Notes under the pieces: generated by a model
What the model saw: only the letters and a program-made list of their open reading frames with translations
Databases searched by the model: none
What the model was told of the DNA's origin: nothing
Program-made: the position numbers and the translations under genes
Assembly (NCBI GenBank): GCA_002315375.1
Contig: DCHR01000016.1
Span: 25,329-89,328 of the forward strand
Length of the DNA stretch: 64,000 bases
Direction of reading: 5' to 3'
From: Treponema sp. UBA1747
GTDB lineage: Bacteria > Spirochaetota > Spirochaetia > Treponematales > Treponemataceae
Part shown: positions 41,651 through 49,814 of the stretch, one piece after another
How the letters are laid out: every line of letters starts with the position of its first letter
Position numbering within the stretch: position 1 is the stretch's first letter

Positions 41651-43471
41651 ATGAAGATATCAATTAAATCCTTAAAATTACAGTTCATTTCGATTTTCAT
41701 TCTGTTTATTCTCGCATTCTGCCTTTTTTCAACAAACCGCGGAATAACCAGTATCCGTAAAACTGGATCCCTTCTAGCCAACATTACTGGTAGAACTGCA
41801 ATCCAGAAAGCTACAGAGATTATTGATGTTTCAAAATACAAATCTCTGTTGAATTCTATGTCAGAGGATCATCCTTACTACGAGGAACTTCGTGAACAGC
41901 TTCGAGAAATCAAGGAAGCAACAGGATGTCTGTATCTTTACACAATGGTACCGAATAACATTACAGATGCAGTTTATGTTGTTGACGGAAGCGTAGACCC
42001 TGATGATGACGATTTCAGCGCACTGGGAGTTGTCGAAGATATTACCTCATACGGACGCTTTCCTATTGATGCCTGTAACGGGAACGAAATAGTTTCAGGT
42101 GGCATCGAAAAAGATGATGAATGGGGCTATGTCGTAAGCTCTTATTGGGGAATCAAGGATTCAAACGGAAACAGTCTGGGCTTCATAGGCTGTGATATTA
42201 ATATGACTGAATTTGAAGCCGTAATGAAAAAATACATCAATCTGCTCAGCGGACTTGGATTCGTCTTCCTGGTTTTAGGAATTACCCTCGTAATAACAAT
42301 GTCCTCAAAAATATTCGGAAACCTTAAAAAAGTTACTGCTGCAATGGAAGAACTTTCAAAAGGTGATGCTGACCTTACTGTCCGCCTCAAGGAAGCCGGT
42401 GGAACTGAACTTGCCGGCCTTGCAGCCAGCTGTAACCATGTAATCGACAGAATGGATTCCCTTGTAAAAAATCTTCAGGAAGAAAGTTCGGTTCTTGCAG
42501 ATTCAGGTACAAAAGTTTCGGAACAGATGACAGACCACTCAGCACGCATTAATTCTGCCGTTATGTCAGTCCAGAATATTTCCAGCATGATTTCTGACCA
42601 GACAAAACAGATTGATGCAATCAACAGTGAAATTACAAACGTTGAAAATGAAATCTCAAGCCTTGATTCAAGACTTGTAAATCAGTCAGAAGCAATCCAT
42701 GACTCTTCTGCCGCAATCGATGAAATCTCAACACAGATTGTTGTAATGAACAAGAACATTGAAAAGGTTGTAAACGAATACAATGCACTGGTTCAGGAAT
42801 CAGACAAAGGACGGAAACTGCAGGATACTGTAAGCGACCAGATTCAGGCTATTGCAGAACAGAGCCAGAACCTTACAGATGCCAACGATGCCATTGCATC
42901 AATTGCGGAACAGACAAATCTCCTTGCAATGAATGCCGCCATTGAAGCCGCTCATGCCGGAGAAGCAGGAAAAGGATTCAGTGTTGTAGCTGATGAAATC
43001 CGTAAGCTCTCCGAAACTTCAAGTGACCAGTCAAATCAGATCAGAAGTCTTCTGGAAAATATTTCACAGGCAATCAGCGGAATTGTTGAATCTTCAATTC
43101 AGTCATCTCATTCTTTCGATAATGTTGGATCAAAAATCAATGAACTTAACAATCTGATTATCCAGATTAAAGACGGAATGACAGAACAGACTATCGGTAT
43201 GGATAACATTCTGCAGACCATGCATACTTTAAGCGAAACAACAAACGATATTACACAGGCTTCTGAAACAATGAAGGAAGCCAGCGAAAATGTTGTGAAG
43301 AATTCGAAAGACCTGAAGGACATTGCAGAAAAAACTATGGAGCATTCAAACATGGTTTCTGAAGAAATGACTCAGATGGCCTGTGATACAGAGAATACCC
43401 TTTCTGCCACAGAAAGAAGCGTGGAAGCAACCAGACGGGTTTCTTCTATGATTGACGGATTCAAGGTTTAA
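41651..43471 (+). CDS. Methyl-accepting chemotaxis protein
   Basis: 606 residues. Transmembrane helix about 10-30; a periplasmic Cache-like domain (about 35-195, with CLYLYTMVPNNITDAVYVVDGSVDPDD); a second helix about 197-218; HAMP (about 219-275); and the methyl-accepting coiled coil with tip EQTNLLAMNAAIEAAHAGEAGKGFSVVADEIRKLSE near 420. The signalling tip is nearly identical to that of the receptor at 27.6 kb while the sensor domains differ. The leader is probably absent (TATAAT 6 nt before ATG). Confidence 0.93.
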   Translation: MKISIKSLKLQFISIFILFILAFCLFSTNRGITSIRKTGSLLANITGRTAIQKATEIIDVSKYKSLLNSMSEDHPYYEELREQLREIKEATGCLYLYTMVPNNITDAVYVVDGSVDPDDDDFSALGVVEDITSYGRFPIDACNGNEIVSGGIEKDDEWGYVVSSYWGIKDSNGNSLGFIGCDINMTEFEAVMKKYINLLSGLGFVFLVLGITLVITMSSKIFGNLKKVTAAMEELSKGDADLTVRLKEAGGTELAGLAASCNHVIDRMDSLVKNLQEESSVLADSGTKVSEQMTDHSARINSAVMSVQNISSMISDQTKQIDAINSEITNVENEISSLDSRLVNQSEAIHDSSAAIDEISTQIVVMNKNIEKVVNEYNALVQESDKGRKLQDTVSDQIQAIAEQSQNLTDANDAIASIAEQTNLLAMNAAIEAAHAGEAGKGFSVVADEIRKLSETSSDQSNQIRSLLENISQAISGIVESSIQSSHSFDNVGSKINELNNLIIQIKDGMTEQTIGMDNILQTMHTLSETTNDITQASETMKEASENVVKNSKDLKDIAEKTMEHSNMVSEEMTQMACDTENTLSATERSVEATRRVSSMIDGFKV

Positions 43472-43496
43472 TTACCGCCCTTATTAGCTAAAAATG

Positions 43497-43534
43497 AAAA
43501 AGGAGGCTGATGCACAGAATCAACCTCCTTTTTT
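43497..43534. terminator. Bidirectional intrinsic terminator
   Basis: AAAAAGGAGG and CCTCCTTTTTT with an inner TGAT/ATCA pairing, between the convergent chemoreceptor and Cys-rich peptide genes. Confidence 0.85.
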
Positions 43535-43676
43535 ATTTTTCAGAGCAGGAATGCTTCTGACAGTTACCGGAATAAGGGCAACCGGAACATTTGCCTTTGG
43601 ACCTGTCCTTTGACAGCTTAACAACAGCTGCAATTATCGCAGTCAGAATAATTACAAGCACAATTACCGTTGCCAT
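43533..43676 (-). CDS. FeoB-associated Cys-rich membrane peptide
   Basis: 47 residues from MATVIVLVIILTAIIAAVV; GGAG upstream settles this start over an in-frame ATG at 43715. One transmembrane helix, then KGKCSGCPYSGNCQKHSC, a compact CxxC-rich cytoplasmic tail typical of the FeoB-associated peptide family. Usually encoded next to feoA/feoB; none is near here. A role as metal or Fe-S ligand at the membrane is inferred from family membership. Confidence 0.8.
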   Translation of the reverse strand: MATVIVLVIILTAIIAAVVKLSKDRSKGKCSGCPYSGNCQKHSCSEK

Positions 43677-43874
43677 AAAGTCTCCTTCTTTCCCAAATAC
43701 GGAAGGAACCTTCAATCCATAAGTCCCTTCAAGGTTTACTTTAGCACGAAGGACTGATTATAAATAGTAAAAAAATCCAGAATCTGAACGAAAATTATTT
43801 AAAAAACGAAAAACCTTATATTTTTTACTTTATGCAGATGTATAATGAAAACAACAATATTCTGGAGTTAATTA

Positions 43875-45074
43875 ATGGCTGACAAACCAAATTACAACCG
43901 AACCCGTATTGCCTGTTATCTTGGATTTATTACTCAGGCTATCTGTGCAAACTTTGCACCTCTGCTCTTTCTTACCTTCAATAAAACCTATGAAATCTCT
44001 CTGGGAATGATTGCTCTGATTCCTACTGTTTTTTTCTTTACCCAGCTGGTTGTGGATATACTCTGCGGATTATTTGTTGACCGAATCGGTTACAGAAGAT
44101 GCGTAGTAGCTTCGGAAGTATGTTCTGCTTTAGGATTAATAGGACTTGCATTTCTGCCGGAGCTATTTCCGAATCCCTTTGTCGGAATCCTTATTTCTGT
44201 AATCATTTATGCTGTCGGCTCAGGACTGATTGAAGTTCTGGTCAGTCCTATCGTTGAAGCCTGTCCTTTTGAAAACAAAGAAGCCACCATGAGTCTTCTT
44301 CATTCTTTTTACTGCTGGGGTGTAGTTGGCGTAATAATAATCTCTTCCCTTTTCTTTACACTCTTCGGAATCTCAAACTGGAAAATCATGGCCTGTATCT
44401 GGGCAATCCTTCCAATCTACAATATTTTCAACTTCGCAACCTGTCCGATTGAAAGACTGACTGAAGACGGAAAAGGTATGACCTACCTTCAGCTCTTCAA
44501 GCTTCCTTTATTCTGGGTTGCAGTTCTTCTTATGGTTTGCGCAGGAGCATCGGAACTATCCATGGCTCAGTGGGCATCGGCTTATGCAGAATCAGCTCTG
44601 GGACTTTCAAAAACAATTTGTGATCTGGCAGGCCCATGTATGTTCGCTATTACCATGGGTATCTCCCGAAGTTTTTACGGCAAGTTCGGAGACCGTATTA
44701 ATCTTCAGAACTATATGATTGGATCAGGACTTTTCTGCATTGTCTGTTACCTTCTGGCAACTCTTTTCCAGAGTCCTGTCATCGGTTTACTCGGCTGTAT
44801 TTTCTGCGGATTTTCTGTTGCAATAATGTGGCCGGGGACAATCAGTATTTTCTCGAAACTTCTTCCACTTGGAGGAACTGCAATGTTTGCCCTGCTGGCA
44901 ATGGCAGGAGATCTTGGCGGCTCAATCGGTCCTGCAATGGTAGGAAATATAACAGAATACCTGGGGAACAATATGCACAAAGGAATGCTTTCGGGAGTTG
45001 TATTCCCGGTTCTTCTGGTAATTTGTGTACTTCTTTTGAAGCTCAAAAAAAGCACTGCGGAAAAAACTGAATAA
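43875..45074 (+). CDS. MFS transporter
   Basis: 399 residues with 12 membrane helices. The inter-helix motif FVDRIGYRRCVVASE (2-3 loop) and GKFGDRINLQNYM (8-9 loop) are MFS signatures. Overall composition resembles sugar/fucose-type permeases, but the substrate is not determined. GGAG lies 9 nt before the ATG; a TATAAT box sits about 30 nt upstream, so this gene, unlike its neighbours, has a normal leader. No terminator follows before the metY leader. Confidence 0.88.
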   Translation: MADKPNYNRTRIACYLGFITQAICANFAPLLFLTFNKTYEISLGMIALIPTVFFFTQLVVDILCGLFVDRIGYRRCVVASEVCSALGLIGLAFLPELFPNPFVGILISVIIYAVGSGLIEVLVSPIVEACPFENKEATMSLLHSFYCWGVVGVIIISSLFFTLFGISNWKIMACIWAILPIYNIFNFATCPIERLTEDGKGMTYLQLFKLPLFWVAVLLMVCAGASELSMAQWASAYAESALGLSKTICDLAGPCMFAITMGISRSFYGKFGDRINLQNYMIGSGLFCIVCYLLATLFQSPVIGLLGCIFCGFSVAIMWPGTISIFSKLLPLGGTAMFALLAMAGDLGGSIGPAMVGNITEYLGNNMHKGMLSGVVFPVLLVICVLLLKLKKSTAEKTE

Positions 45075-45203
45075 CCGTTTTTTCAAAGTATAAATAAAAC
45101 CACTATTTCTCGCTTCTGTTATAAATAAAGCCTATAACTAATCATAAAAACATAGTATTTTACCTGGAAGTGAAAAACTGATAAATTCATAACATAATCA
45201 AAA

Positions 45204-45279
45204 CCTACCAGAGTGGTGGGAAATAAAACAAGAAAAAAAACAGACCATCACAGGGCTTTCAACCTTGAAGAACTGATGG
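45204..45279 (+). promoter_or_regulatory. Structured leader upstream of metY
   Basis: Two stem-loops: CCTACCA, GAG, TGGTGGG (45204-45220) and CCATCA ... TGATGG (45245-45279) enclosing CTTTCA/TGAAG. The ribosome site (GAGG, 45286-45289) follows within 7 nt of the second stem. It does not match the SAM-I core that I know. Confidence 0.5.
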
Positions 45280-45296
45280 CAAAGTGAGGTAAAACT

Positions 45297-46574
45297 ATGG
45301 CATACAAATTCGAAACATTACAGTTACACGTAGGACAGGAACAGGCAGACCCAACAACAGATTCAAGAGCAGTTCCAATCTATCAGACAACATCTTACGT
45401 ATTCCACAATTCGGAACACGCAGCAGCCCGTTTTGGTCTGGCAGATGCAGGTAATATTTACGGACGTCTGACAAACTCAACTCAGGATGTTCTGGAAAAA
45501 CGTATCGCTGCCCTGGAAGGCGGTGTTGCTGCCCTGGCAGTTGCTTCTGGAGCTGCTGCAATCACTTATGCAATCGAAGCCCTGGCTCAGGCCGGAGACC
45601 ACATTGTTGCTCAGAAAACAATTTACGGTGGTTCCTACAATCTTCTGGCTCATACCCTTTCTGGTTTCGGAGTTCAGACTTCTTTCGTTGATGCACACAA
45701 TCTGGCTGAAGTAGAAGCCGCAATCAAACCAAATACAAAGGCTATCTACCTTGAAACACTGGGAAATCCAAACTCAGACATTCCTGACCTGGATGCAATT
45801 TCAGCAATCGCAAAAAAACACGGACTGCCTGTTGTTGTAGACAACACTTTCGGAACTCCATATCTTTTCCGTCCTTTCGAACACGGCGCAAATATTGTAG
45901 TTCACTCGGCAACCAAATTTATCGGTGGTCACGGAACTTCCCTTGGTGGAATCATCGTTGACGGCGGAAACTTTGACTGGAAGGCTTCAGGAAAATATGC
46001 TCCAATTGCAAGTCCAAATCCTTCTTACCATGGAATCAGTTTCGCGGATGCTGTGGGACCTGCAGCTTATGTAACTTACATCCGTGCAATTCTTCTTCGT
46101 GACCAGGGTGCAGCAATTTCACCATTCAATGCATTCCTCCTGCTTCAGGGAACAGAAACACTTTCCCTCCGCCTGGACCGCCATGTCGAAAATACAAAGA
46201 AAGTTATTGAATTCCTTAAAAACAATCCAAAAGTAGCAAAGGTAAATCATCCTTCTTTGTCTGATCATCCGGATCATGCTTTGTATGAAAAATATTTCCC
46301 GAATGGTGGTGCTTCAATTTTCACATTTGAAATAAAAGGTGGAAAAGAAGCTGCATGGAAGTTCATTGACAATCTGAAAATTTTCAGTCTCCTTGCTAAT
46401 GTTGCCGATGTAAAATCACTTGTAATCCACCCTGCAACAACAACACACAGCCAGCTGAATGATGCAGAACTTGCAGATCAGGGAATTACACAGAGCACAA
46501 TCCGTCTGAGCATTGGTACAGAACATATTGACGATATCATTGCAGACCTTCAGAATGGGTTTGAGGCGATTTAA
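45297..46574 (+). CDS. metY: O-acetylhomoserine sulfhydrylase
   Basis: 425 residues, Cys/Met PLP-dependent family. RLTNSTQDVLEKRIAALEGG, then the PLP-Lys in VHSATKFIGGHGTSLGG (near residue 208). The long insert around 235-275 (GKYAPIASPNPSYHGISFADAVGPAAY) separates MetY from cystathionine gamma-synthase. Forms homocysteine from O-acetylhomoserine and sulfide. cysK follows after a repeat-filled 139-nt gap, so this is a sulfur-assimilation pair. The message has a structured leader that may regulate it. Confidence 0.93.
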   Translation: MAYKFETLQLHVGQEQADPTTDSRAVPIYQTTSYVFHNSEHAAARFGLADAGNIYGRLTNSTQDVLEKRIAALEGGVAALAVASGAAAITYAIEALAQAGDHIVAQKTIYGGSYNLLAHTLSGFGVQTSFVDAHNLAEVEAAIKPNTKAIYLETLGNPNSDIPDLDAISAIAKKHGLPVVVDNTFGTPYLFRPFEHGANIVVHSATKFIGGHGTSLGGIIVDGGNFDWKASGKYAPIASPNPSYHGISFADAVGPAAYVTYIRAILLRDQGAAISPFNAFLLLQGTETLSLRLDRHVENTKKVIEFLKNNPKVAKVNHPSLSDHPDHALYEKYFPNGGASIFTFEIKGGKEAAWKFIDNLKIFSLLANVADVKSLVIHPATTTHSQLNDAELADQGITQSTIRLSIGTEHIDDIIADLQNGFEAI

Positions 46575-46575
46575 A

Positions 46576-46670
46576 TACAAAAGGGACAGGGATAGCCGGG
46601 GGAACTGGAACTTACAATGGGGACAGGGATAACTGGTTATCCGGAAAACTTACAAAAGGGACAGAGACAA
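46576..46670 (+). repeat. Three REP-like repeats between metY and cysK
   Basis: TACAAAAGGGACAGGGATA (46576-46594), TTACAATGGGGACAGGGATA (46612-46631) and TTACAAAAGGGACAGAGACA (46650-46669), all in the same orientation about 37 bp apart. The second continues into the dyad GGATAACTGGTTATCC (46627-46642). Confidence 0.9.
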
Positions 46671-46713
46671 CTGATCCGAAAAACAATACAAATAACAAAT
46701 CAGGAGATAAAAA

Positions 46714-47640
46714 ATGGCAAAAATCGCAGAAAACGCAGCTGAACTTATCGGAAAAACACCTCTTCTTAAGCTTAACAACTATTCAAAAGATGCAAAGGCA
46801 ACAATTCTGGCAAAACTGGAGCTTTTCAACCCTGCTGGAAGCGTAAAAGACCGTATTGCACTTCGCATGATTACCGATGCTGAAGAAAAAGGTATTCTGA
46901 AACCAGGTGCTACAATCATTGAACCAACTTCAGGAAATACAGGAATTGGCCTTGCTTCAGTAGCTGCAAGCCGCGGATACAAAGCAATCCTTACACTGCC
47001 TGATACAATGTCTGTGGAACGCCGCAATCTTCTTAAAGCTTACGGTGCTGAACTTGTTCTGACAGAAGGTGCAAAAGGCATGAAAGGTGCCATTGCAAAA
47101 GCTGAAGAACTGAAAAATGAAATTCCTGGAAGCGTTATCCTTGGTCAGTTTATAAATCAGGCAAATCCTGCCGCTCACTTTGACACAACTGGGCCTGAAA
47201 TCTGGGATCAGACAGACGGAAAAGTTGATATTTTCGTTGCAGGTGTTGGAACAGGTGGAACCGTAACCGGAGTTGGAAAATACCTGAAATCAAAAAACCC
47301 AAATGTAAAAATTGTTGCAGTCGAACCGGCAACTTCACCTGTTCTTTCGAAAGGTATCGCCGGTGCCCACAAAATTCAGGGAATTGGTGCGGGTTTTGTT
47401 CCTGAAACACTGGATACCAAAGTTTATGATGAAGTAATTACCATCGAAAACGATGATGCATTCACAGAAGGCCGTGCTTTTGCAAGAAGCGAAGGGGTTC
47501 TGGTTGGTATTTCAAGCGGAGCTGCTCTTAAAGCTGCAAAAATTCTTTCTGATCGTCCCGAAAACAAAGGCAAATTTATTGTTGCATTACTGCCTGACAA
47601 CGGGGACAGGTACCTTAGTACTGCACTGTTTACAGAGTAA
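46714..47640 (+). CDS. cysK: Cysteine synthase A
   Basis: 308 residues. PLP-Lys in NPAGSVKDRIA (about 43), TSGNTGIGLA substrate loop, GTGGTVTGVGKYLK phosphate loop, GISSGAALKAA. Converts O-acetylserine and sulfide to cysteine. AGGAG lies 8 nt upstream of the ATG. It follows metY across repeats and is followed by more; co-transcription with metY is likely because no terminator is seen. Confidence 0.94.
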   Translation: MAKIAENAAELIGKTPLLKLNNYSKDAKATILAKLELFNPAGSVKDRIALRMITDAEEKGILKPGATIIEPTSGNTGIGLASVAASRGYKAILTLPDTMSVERRNLLKAYGAELVLTEGAKGMKGAIAKAEELKNEIPGSVILGQFINQANPAAHFDTTGPEIWDQTDGKVDIFVAGVGTGGTVTGVGKYLKSKNPNVKIVAVEPATSPVLSKGIAGAHKIQGIGAGFVPETLDTKVYDEVITIENDDAFTEGRAFARSEGVLVGISSGAALKAAKILSDRPENKGKFIVALLPDNGDRYLSTALFTE

Positions 47641-47645
47641 GGGGA

Positions 47646-47740
47646 CTTACAAAAGGGACAGGGATAACCGGTTATCTGGGGAACTTACAATGGGGATAGA
47701 GACAACCGGTTATCTTAGCGATTTTCAAAAGAGACAGAAA
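47646..47740 (+). repeat. REP-like repeats downstream of cysK
   Basis: CTTACAAAAGGGACAGGGAT (47646-47665) running into the perfect dyad GATAACCGGTTATC (47663-47676); a diverged copy ACTTACAATGGGGATAGAGA (47683-47702) with a second ACCGGT dyad; and a degraded third near 47723-47740. Confidence 0.85.
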
Positions 47741-47750
47741 AAGCCGTTAA

Positions 47751-48686
47751 TCAAAACTCAAATTCGCCTTGAAAACTTTTCCAACTTTTCTGTTCTACAA
47801 CTATTATTTTATCAGAAGGAAGAATTTCTCCCACCAAAACCGGTGAATTGGGATTATGCAGTTTGTTATTCTTCAGTACATTTTGCCGATTTGAGTTTGC
47901 ATAACAATACCTGCATAAATGAAGGCAGGTATCATACTGACCAATATCACAAGTCAGGAGGCAAATACACTCTCTTCTACCTGATTTTTTTACAGGGACA
48001 GCCAATTTATATCCGCATGCTTTCTCATAAGTTGAAAGTGTCATGCAACCAGAACAATCAGCTCCGAACTTCTCAAGTTCATCTCCTTCCGCACATGGTT
48101 TTAAAATCATACCATGACTTTTTGCGATTTTTGAAAACTGTCCCCCGATTTTTAATCGTTCTGAAAAGGAAATCTCTTGTACTTCCGGAAAATTTCTGCG
48201 TTCTTTCTCATAAAGATCGATAAAACTAATGACAGCTACTTTCGTATAACCTTCAAGTTTACTACAAATTTCTTCAAACTCTGTAAAATGCCTTTGTAAT
48301 GTATATACTTCACTTAAAAAAATCGGATCATAACGGAAACCAACACAATCTGGTCCGTAATGTTTTGACAAAAATATAAAATCTTCGATTACTTGTTCTT
48401 TTTGGGGTACTCCAGGTTCAATTTCGGGTCCATAAGGAGTAATTGTTACATACCAAAATTGATGAAAAGATTTTAGGAGCCTGAAAGCTTCATCTGTAAG
48501 CAAAGGTCTTGGGTTTTTAGTACAAAAACCTAGACAATCTACCACTTCGGGATCCAATCTATACTGGTTTATCTGATTTTTCTGATATGGGTTTCTGACA
48601 CAAACGAAACCCTCTCTTAATCGATTCATAAACCATTCTGAGTAAAAAGCTGGTATATCAGTTCGAAGTCCTGTATTAATAATCAT
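47751..48686 (-). CDS. DUF1848 family protein
   Basis: 311 residues. Matches the DUF1848 pattern: MIINTGLRTDIPAFYSEWFMNRLREGFVCVRNPY at the N-terminus, DCLGFCTKNP, YGPDCVGFRYDPIF, and a C-terminal Cys group CDIGQYDTCLHLCRYCYAN. The Cys pattern resembles radical SAM or Fe-S sites, but the reaction is unknown to me. No Shine-Dalgarno is close to the ATG. It sits between two repeat blocks and converges with cysK. Confidence 0.82.
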   Translation of the reverse strand: MIINTGLRTDIPAFYSEWFMNRLREGFVCVRNPYQKNQINQYRLDPEVVDCLGFCTKNPRPLLTDEAFRLLKSFHQFWYVTITPYGPEIEPGVPQKEQVIEDFIFLSKHYGPDCVGFRYDPIFLSEVYTLQRHFTEFEEICSKLEGYTKVAVISFIDLYEKERRNFPEVQEISFSERLKIGGQFSKIAKSHGMILKPCAEGDELEKFGADCSGCMTLSTYEKACGYKLAVPVKKSGRRECICLLTCDIGQYDTCLHLCRYCYANSNRQNVLKNNKLHNPNSPVLVGEILPSDKIIVVEQKSWKSFQGEFEF

Positions 48687-48737
48687 AAATAATTGAAAAC
48701 GACCTTTCTTATTTTATTATACATTACCTTTATAAAG

Positions 48738-48787
48738 TTTTCCCTGTCCCTATTGTAAGTTAGCACTTACAATAGGGACAGGGAAAA
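48738..48787. repeat. Perfect inverted REP pair upstream of the RAYT gene
   Basis: Two repeat copies facing each other, 23-bp arms (48738-48760 and 48765-48787) around TAGC. The right arm starts ACTTACAATAGGGACAGGGA. The full 50-nt hairpin lies 68 nt before the transposase start. Confidence 0.92.
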
Positions 48788-48855
48788 AAAACGAAAAAAA
48801 AAATCCTTATTTCCAAAAATGTAACAAAAATGCCTATATTTTATTAGGAGTTGAT

Positions 48856-49602
48856 ATGAGAAAACGTAGACAATATGGAAAGACGGGTTTTTATCACGTG
48901 ATTATCAGAGGTGTAAATAAACAAAATATTTTTAATGATGAACAAGACCGGAAAACTTATTTTCTATTAATTAAAAAATATTCTGAAAAATTTGAAATAA
49001 AAATTCATGCATATTGTTTAATGGAAAACCATGTTCATCTATTAGTGGAAGATAAAAACAAAAACTTAAGTATTTTCATGCAATGTTCAGCATCAACATA
49101 TGCAAGATACTATAATCGAAAATATGACAGAATCGGTCATCTATTCCAGGAAAGATTCAAAAGCGAAATAATTAAGGATTTGAATTATTTTAAAACTGTT
49201 TTTCGATATATCATTCAAAACCCTGAAAAAGCAGGAATATGCGATGCTCTAAGTTATCCATGGTCCAGTAAATCATATTTTCAAAAGACAGAACAAGACT
49301 CTTTAATTTATTCAAATTTTATCAAAATACTCTTTAGGGATGAAATATCATTTATAACCTTTATTTCCCAAAATAATAATGATATATGTATGGAAACAGA
49401 TCTACGTCCATCAGAACGAGCAGCTTATTATGTTGATCGAATAAAAAATATCCTGCAAACCAACAATCCGATTATTACCCCTGATTTACCACGCTCTTTA
49501 TTACTAGATAAAATCCACCTGTTAAGGAAAGAGGGTATATCTATCCGGACAATCTCCAGAATAACTGGAATCGAAACCTGGCTTATTCAACAAGCAAAAT
49601 AA
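48856..49602 (+). CDS. REP-associated tyrosine transposase (RAYT, Y1_Tnp)
   Basis: 248 residues. HUH single-strand endonuclease fold: IHAYCLMENHVHLLVED carries the metal-binding His pair and STYARYYNRKYDRIGHLFQERF holds the catalytic Tyr region followed by the RAYT GHLFQ-type motif; RYIIQNPEKAGIC ends the core. The C-terminal about 70 residues end in a helix-turn-helix (GISIRTISRITGIETWLIQQAK). RAYTs cut and join REP hairpins. Here the gene is flanked by matching repeats in inverted orientation (48738-48787 and 49690-49709). AGGAG precedes the ATG. Base composition is more AT-rich than neighbours, suggesting acquisition. Confidence 0.92.
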   Translation: MRKRRQYGKTGFYHVIIRGVNKQNIFNDEQDRKTYFLLIKKYSEKFEIKIHAYCLMENHVHLLVEDKNKNLSIFMQCSASTYARYYNRKYDRIGHLFQERFKSEIIKDLNYFKTVFRYIIQNPEKAGICDALSYPWSSKSYFQKTEQDSLIYSNFIKILFRDEISFITFISQNNNDICMETDLRPSERAAYYVDRIKNILQTNNPIITPDLPRSLLLDKIHLLRKEGISIRTISRITGIETWLIQQAK

Positions 49603-49689
49603 ACACCTAACACTTTATCTTTCTATTTTTATTATTTCAGCGCTTCATATGTATTGAAAAACATTCATTTCTTCTGCATATCCAAGCAA

Positions 49690-49709
49690 TTATCCCTGTC
49701 CCTTTTGTA
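49690..49709 (-). repeat. REP-like repeat downstream of RAYT gene
   Basis: TTATCCCTGTCCCTTTTGTA on the plus strand, the reverse orientation to the metY/cysK copies, 88 nt after the transposase stop. Confidence 0.88.
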
Positions 49710-49715
49710 TTTAAT

Positions 49716-49744
49716 TTGCACTTTCCGAAACAAAGTTTTATAAT
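49716..49744 (+). promoter_or_regulatory. Promoter for panE
   Basis: TTGCAC, 17-nt spacer, TATAAT. It begins 7 nt after a repeat copy. Confidence 0.7.
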
Positions 49745-49762
49745 TAATACAAATCTTTCAAA

Positions 49763-49800
49763 GACGCAGGATTTCCTTAGGGAAGTTCTGCGTTTTTTTT
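49763..49800 (+). terminator. Terminator-like hairpin between promoter and panE
   Basis: ACGCAG and CTGCGT with an inner TTCC/GGAA pairing, followed by eight T. It lies downstream of the panE promoter and 14 nt before the ATG, so it reads as an attenuator. Confidence 0.7.
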
Positions 49801-49814
49801 ATTTAGGGGTATTT

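Noticed and set aside
45075..45296. SAM-I (S-box) riboswitch before metY
   Set aside because: The region has GAG and GGTGG stretches, but not the four-helix core or the terminator expected of that class.
47601..47616. GGGGACAGG in cysK as another repeat copy
   Set aside because: It encodes the conserved LPDxGxRYLST ending of cysteine synthases, so similarity to the repeat is coincidence.
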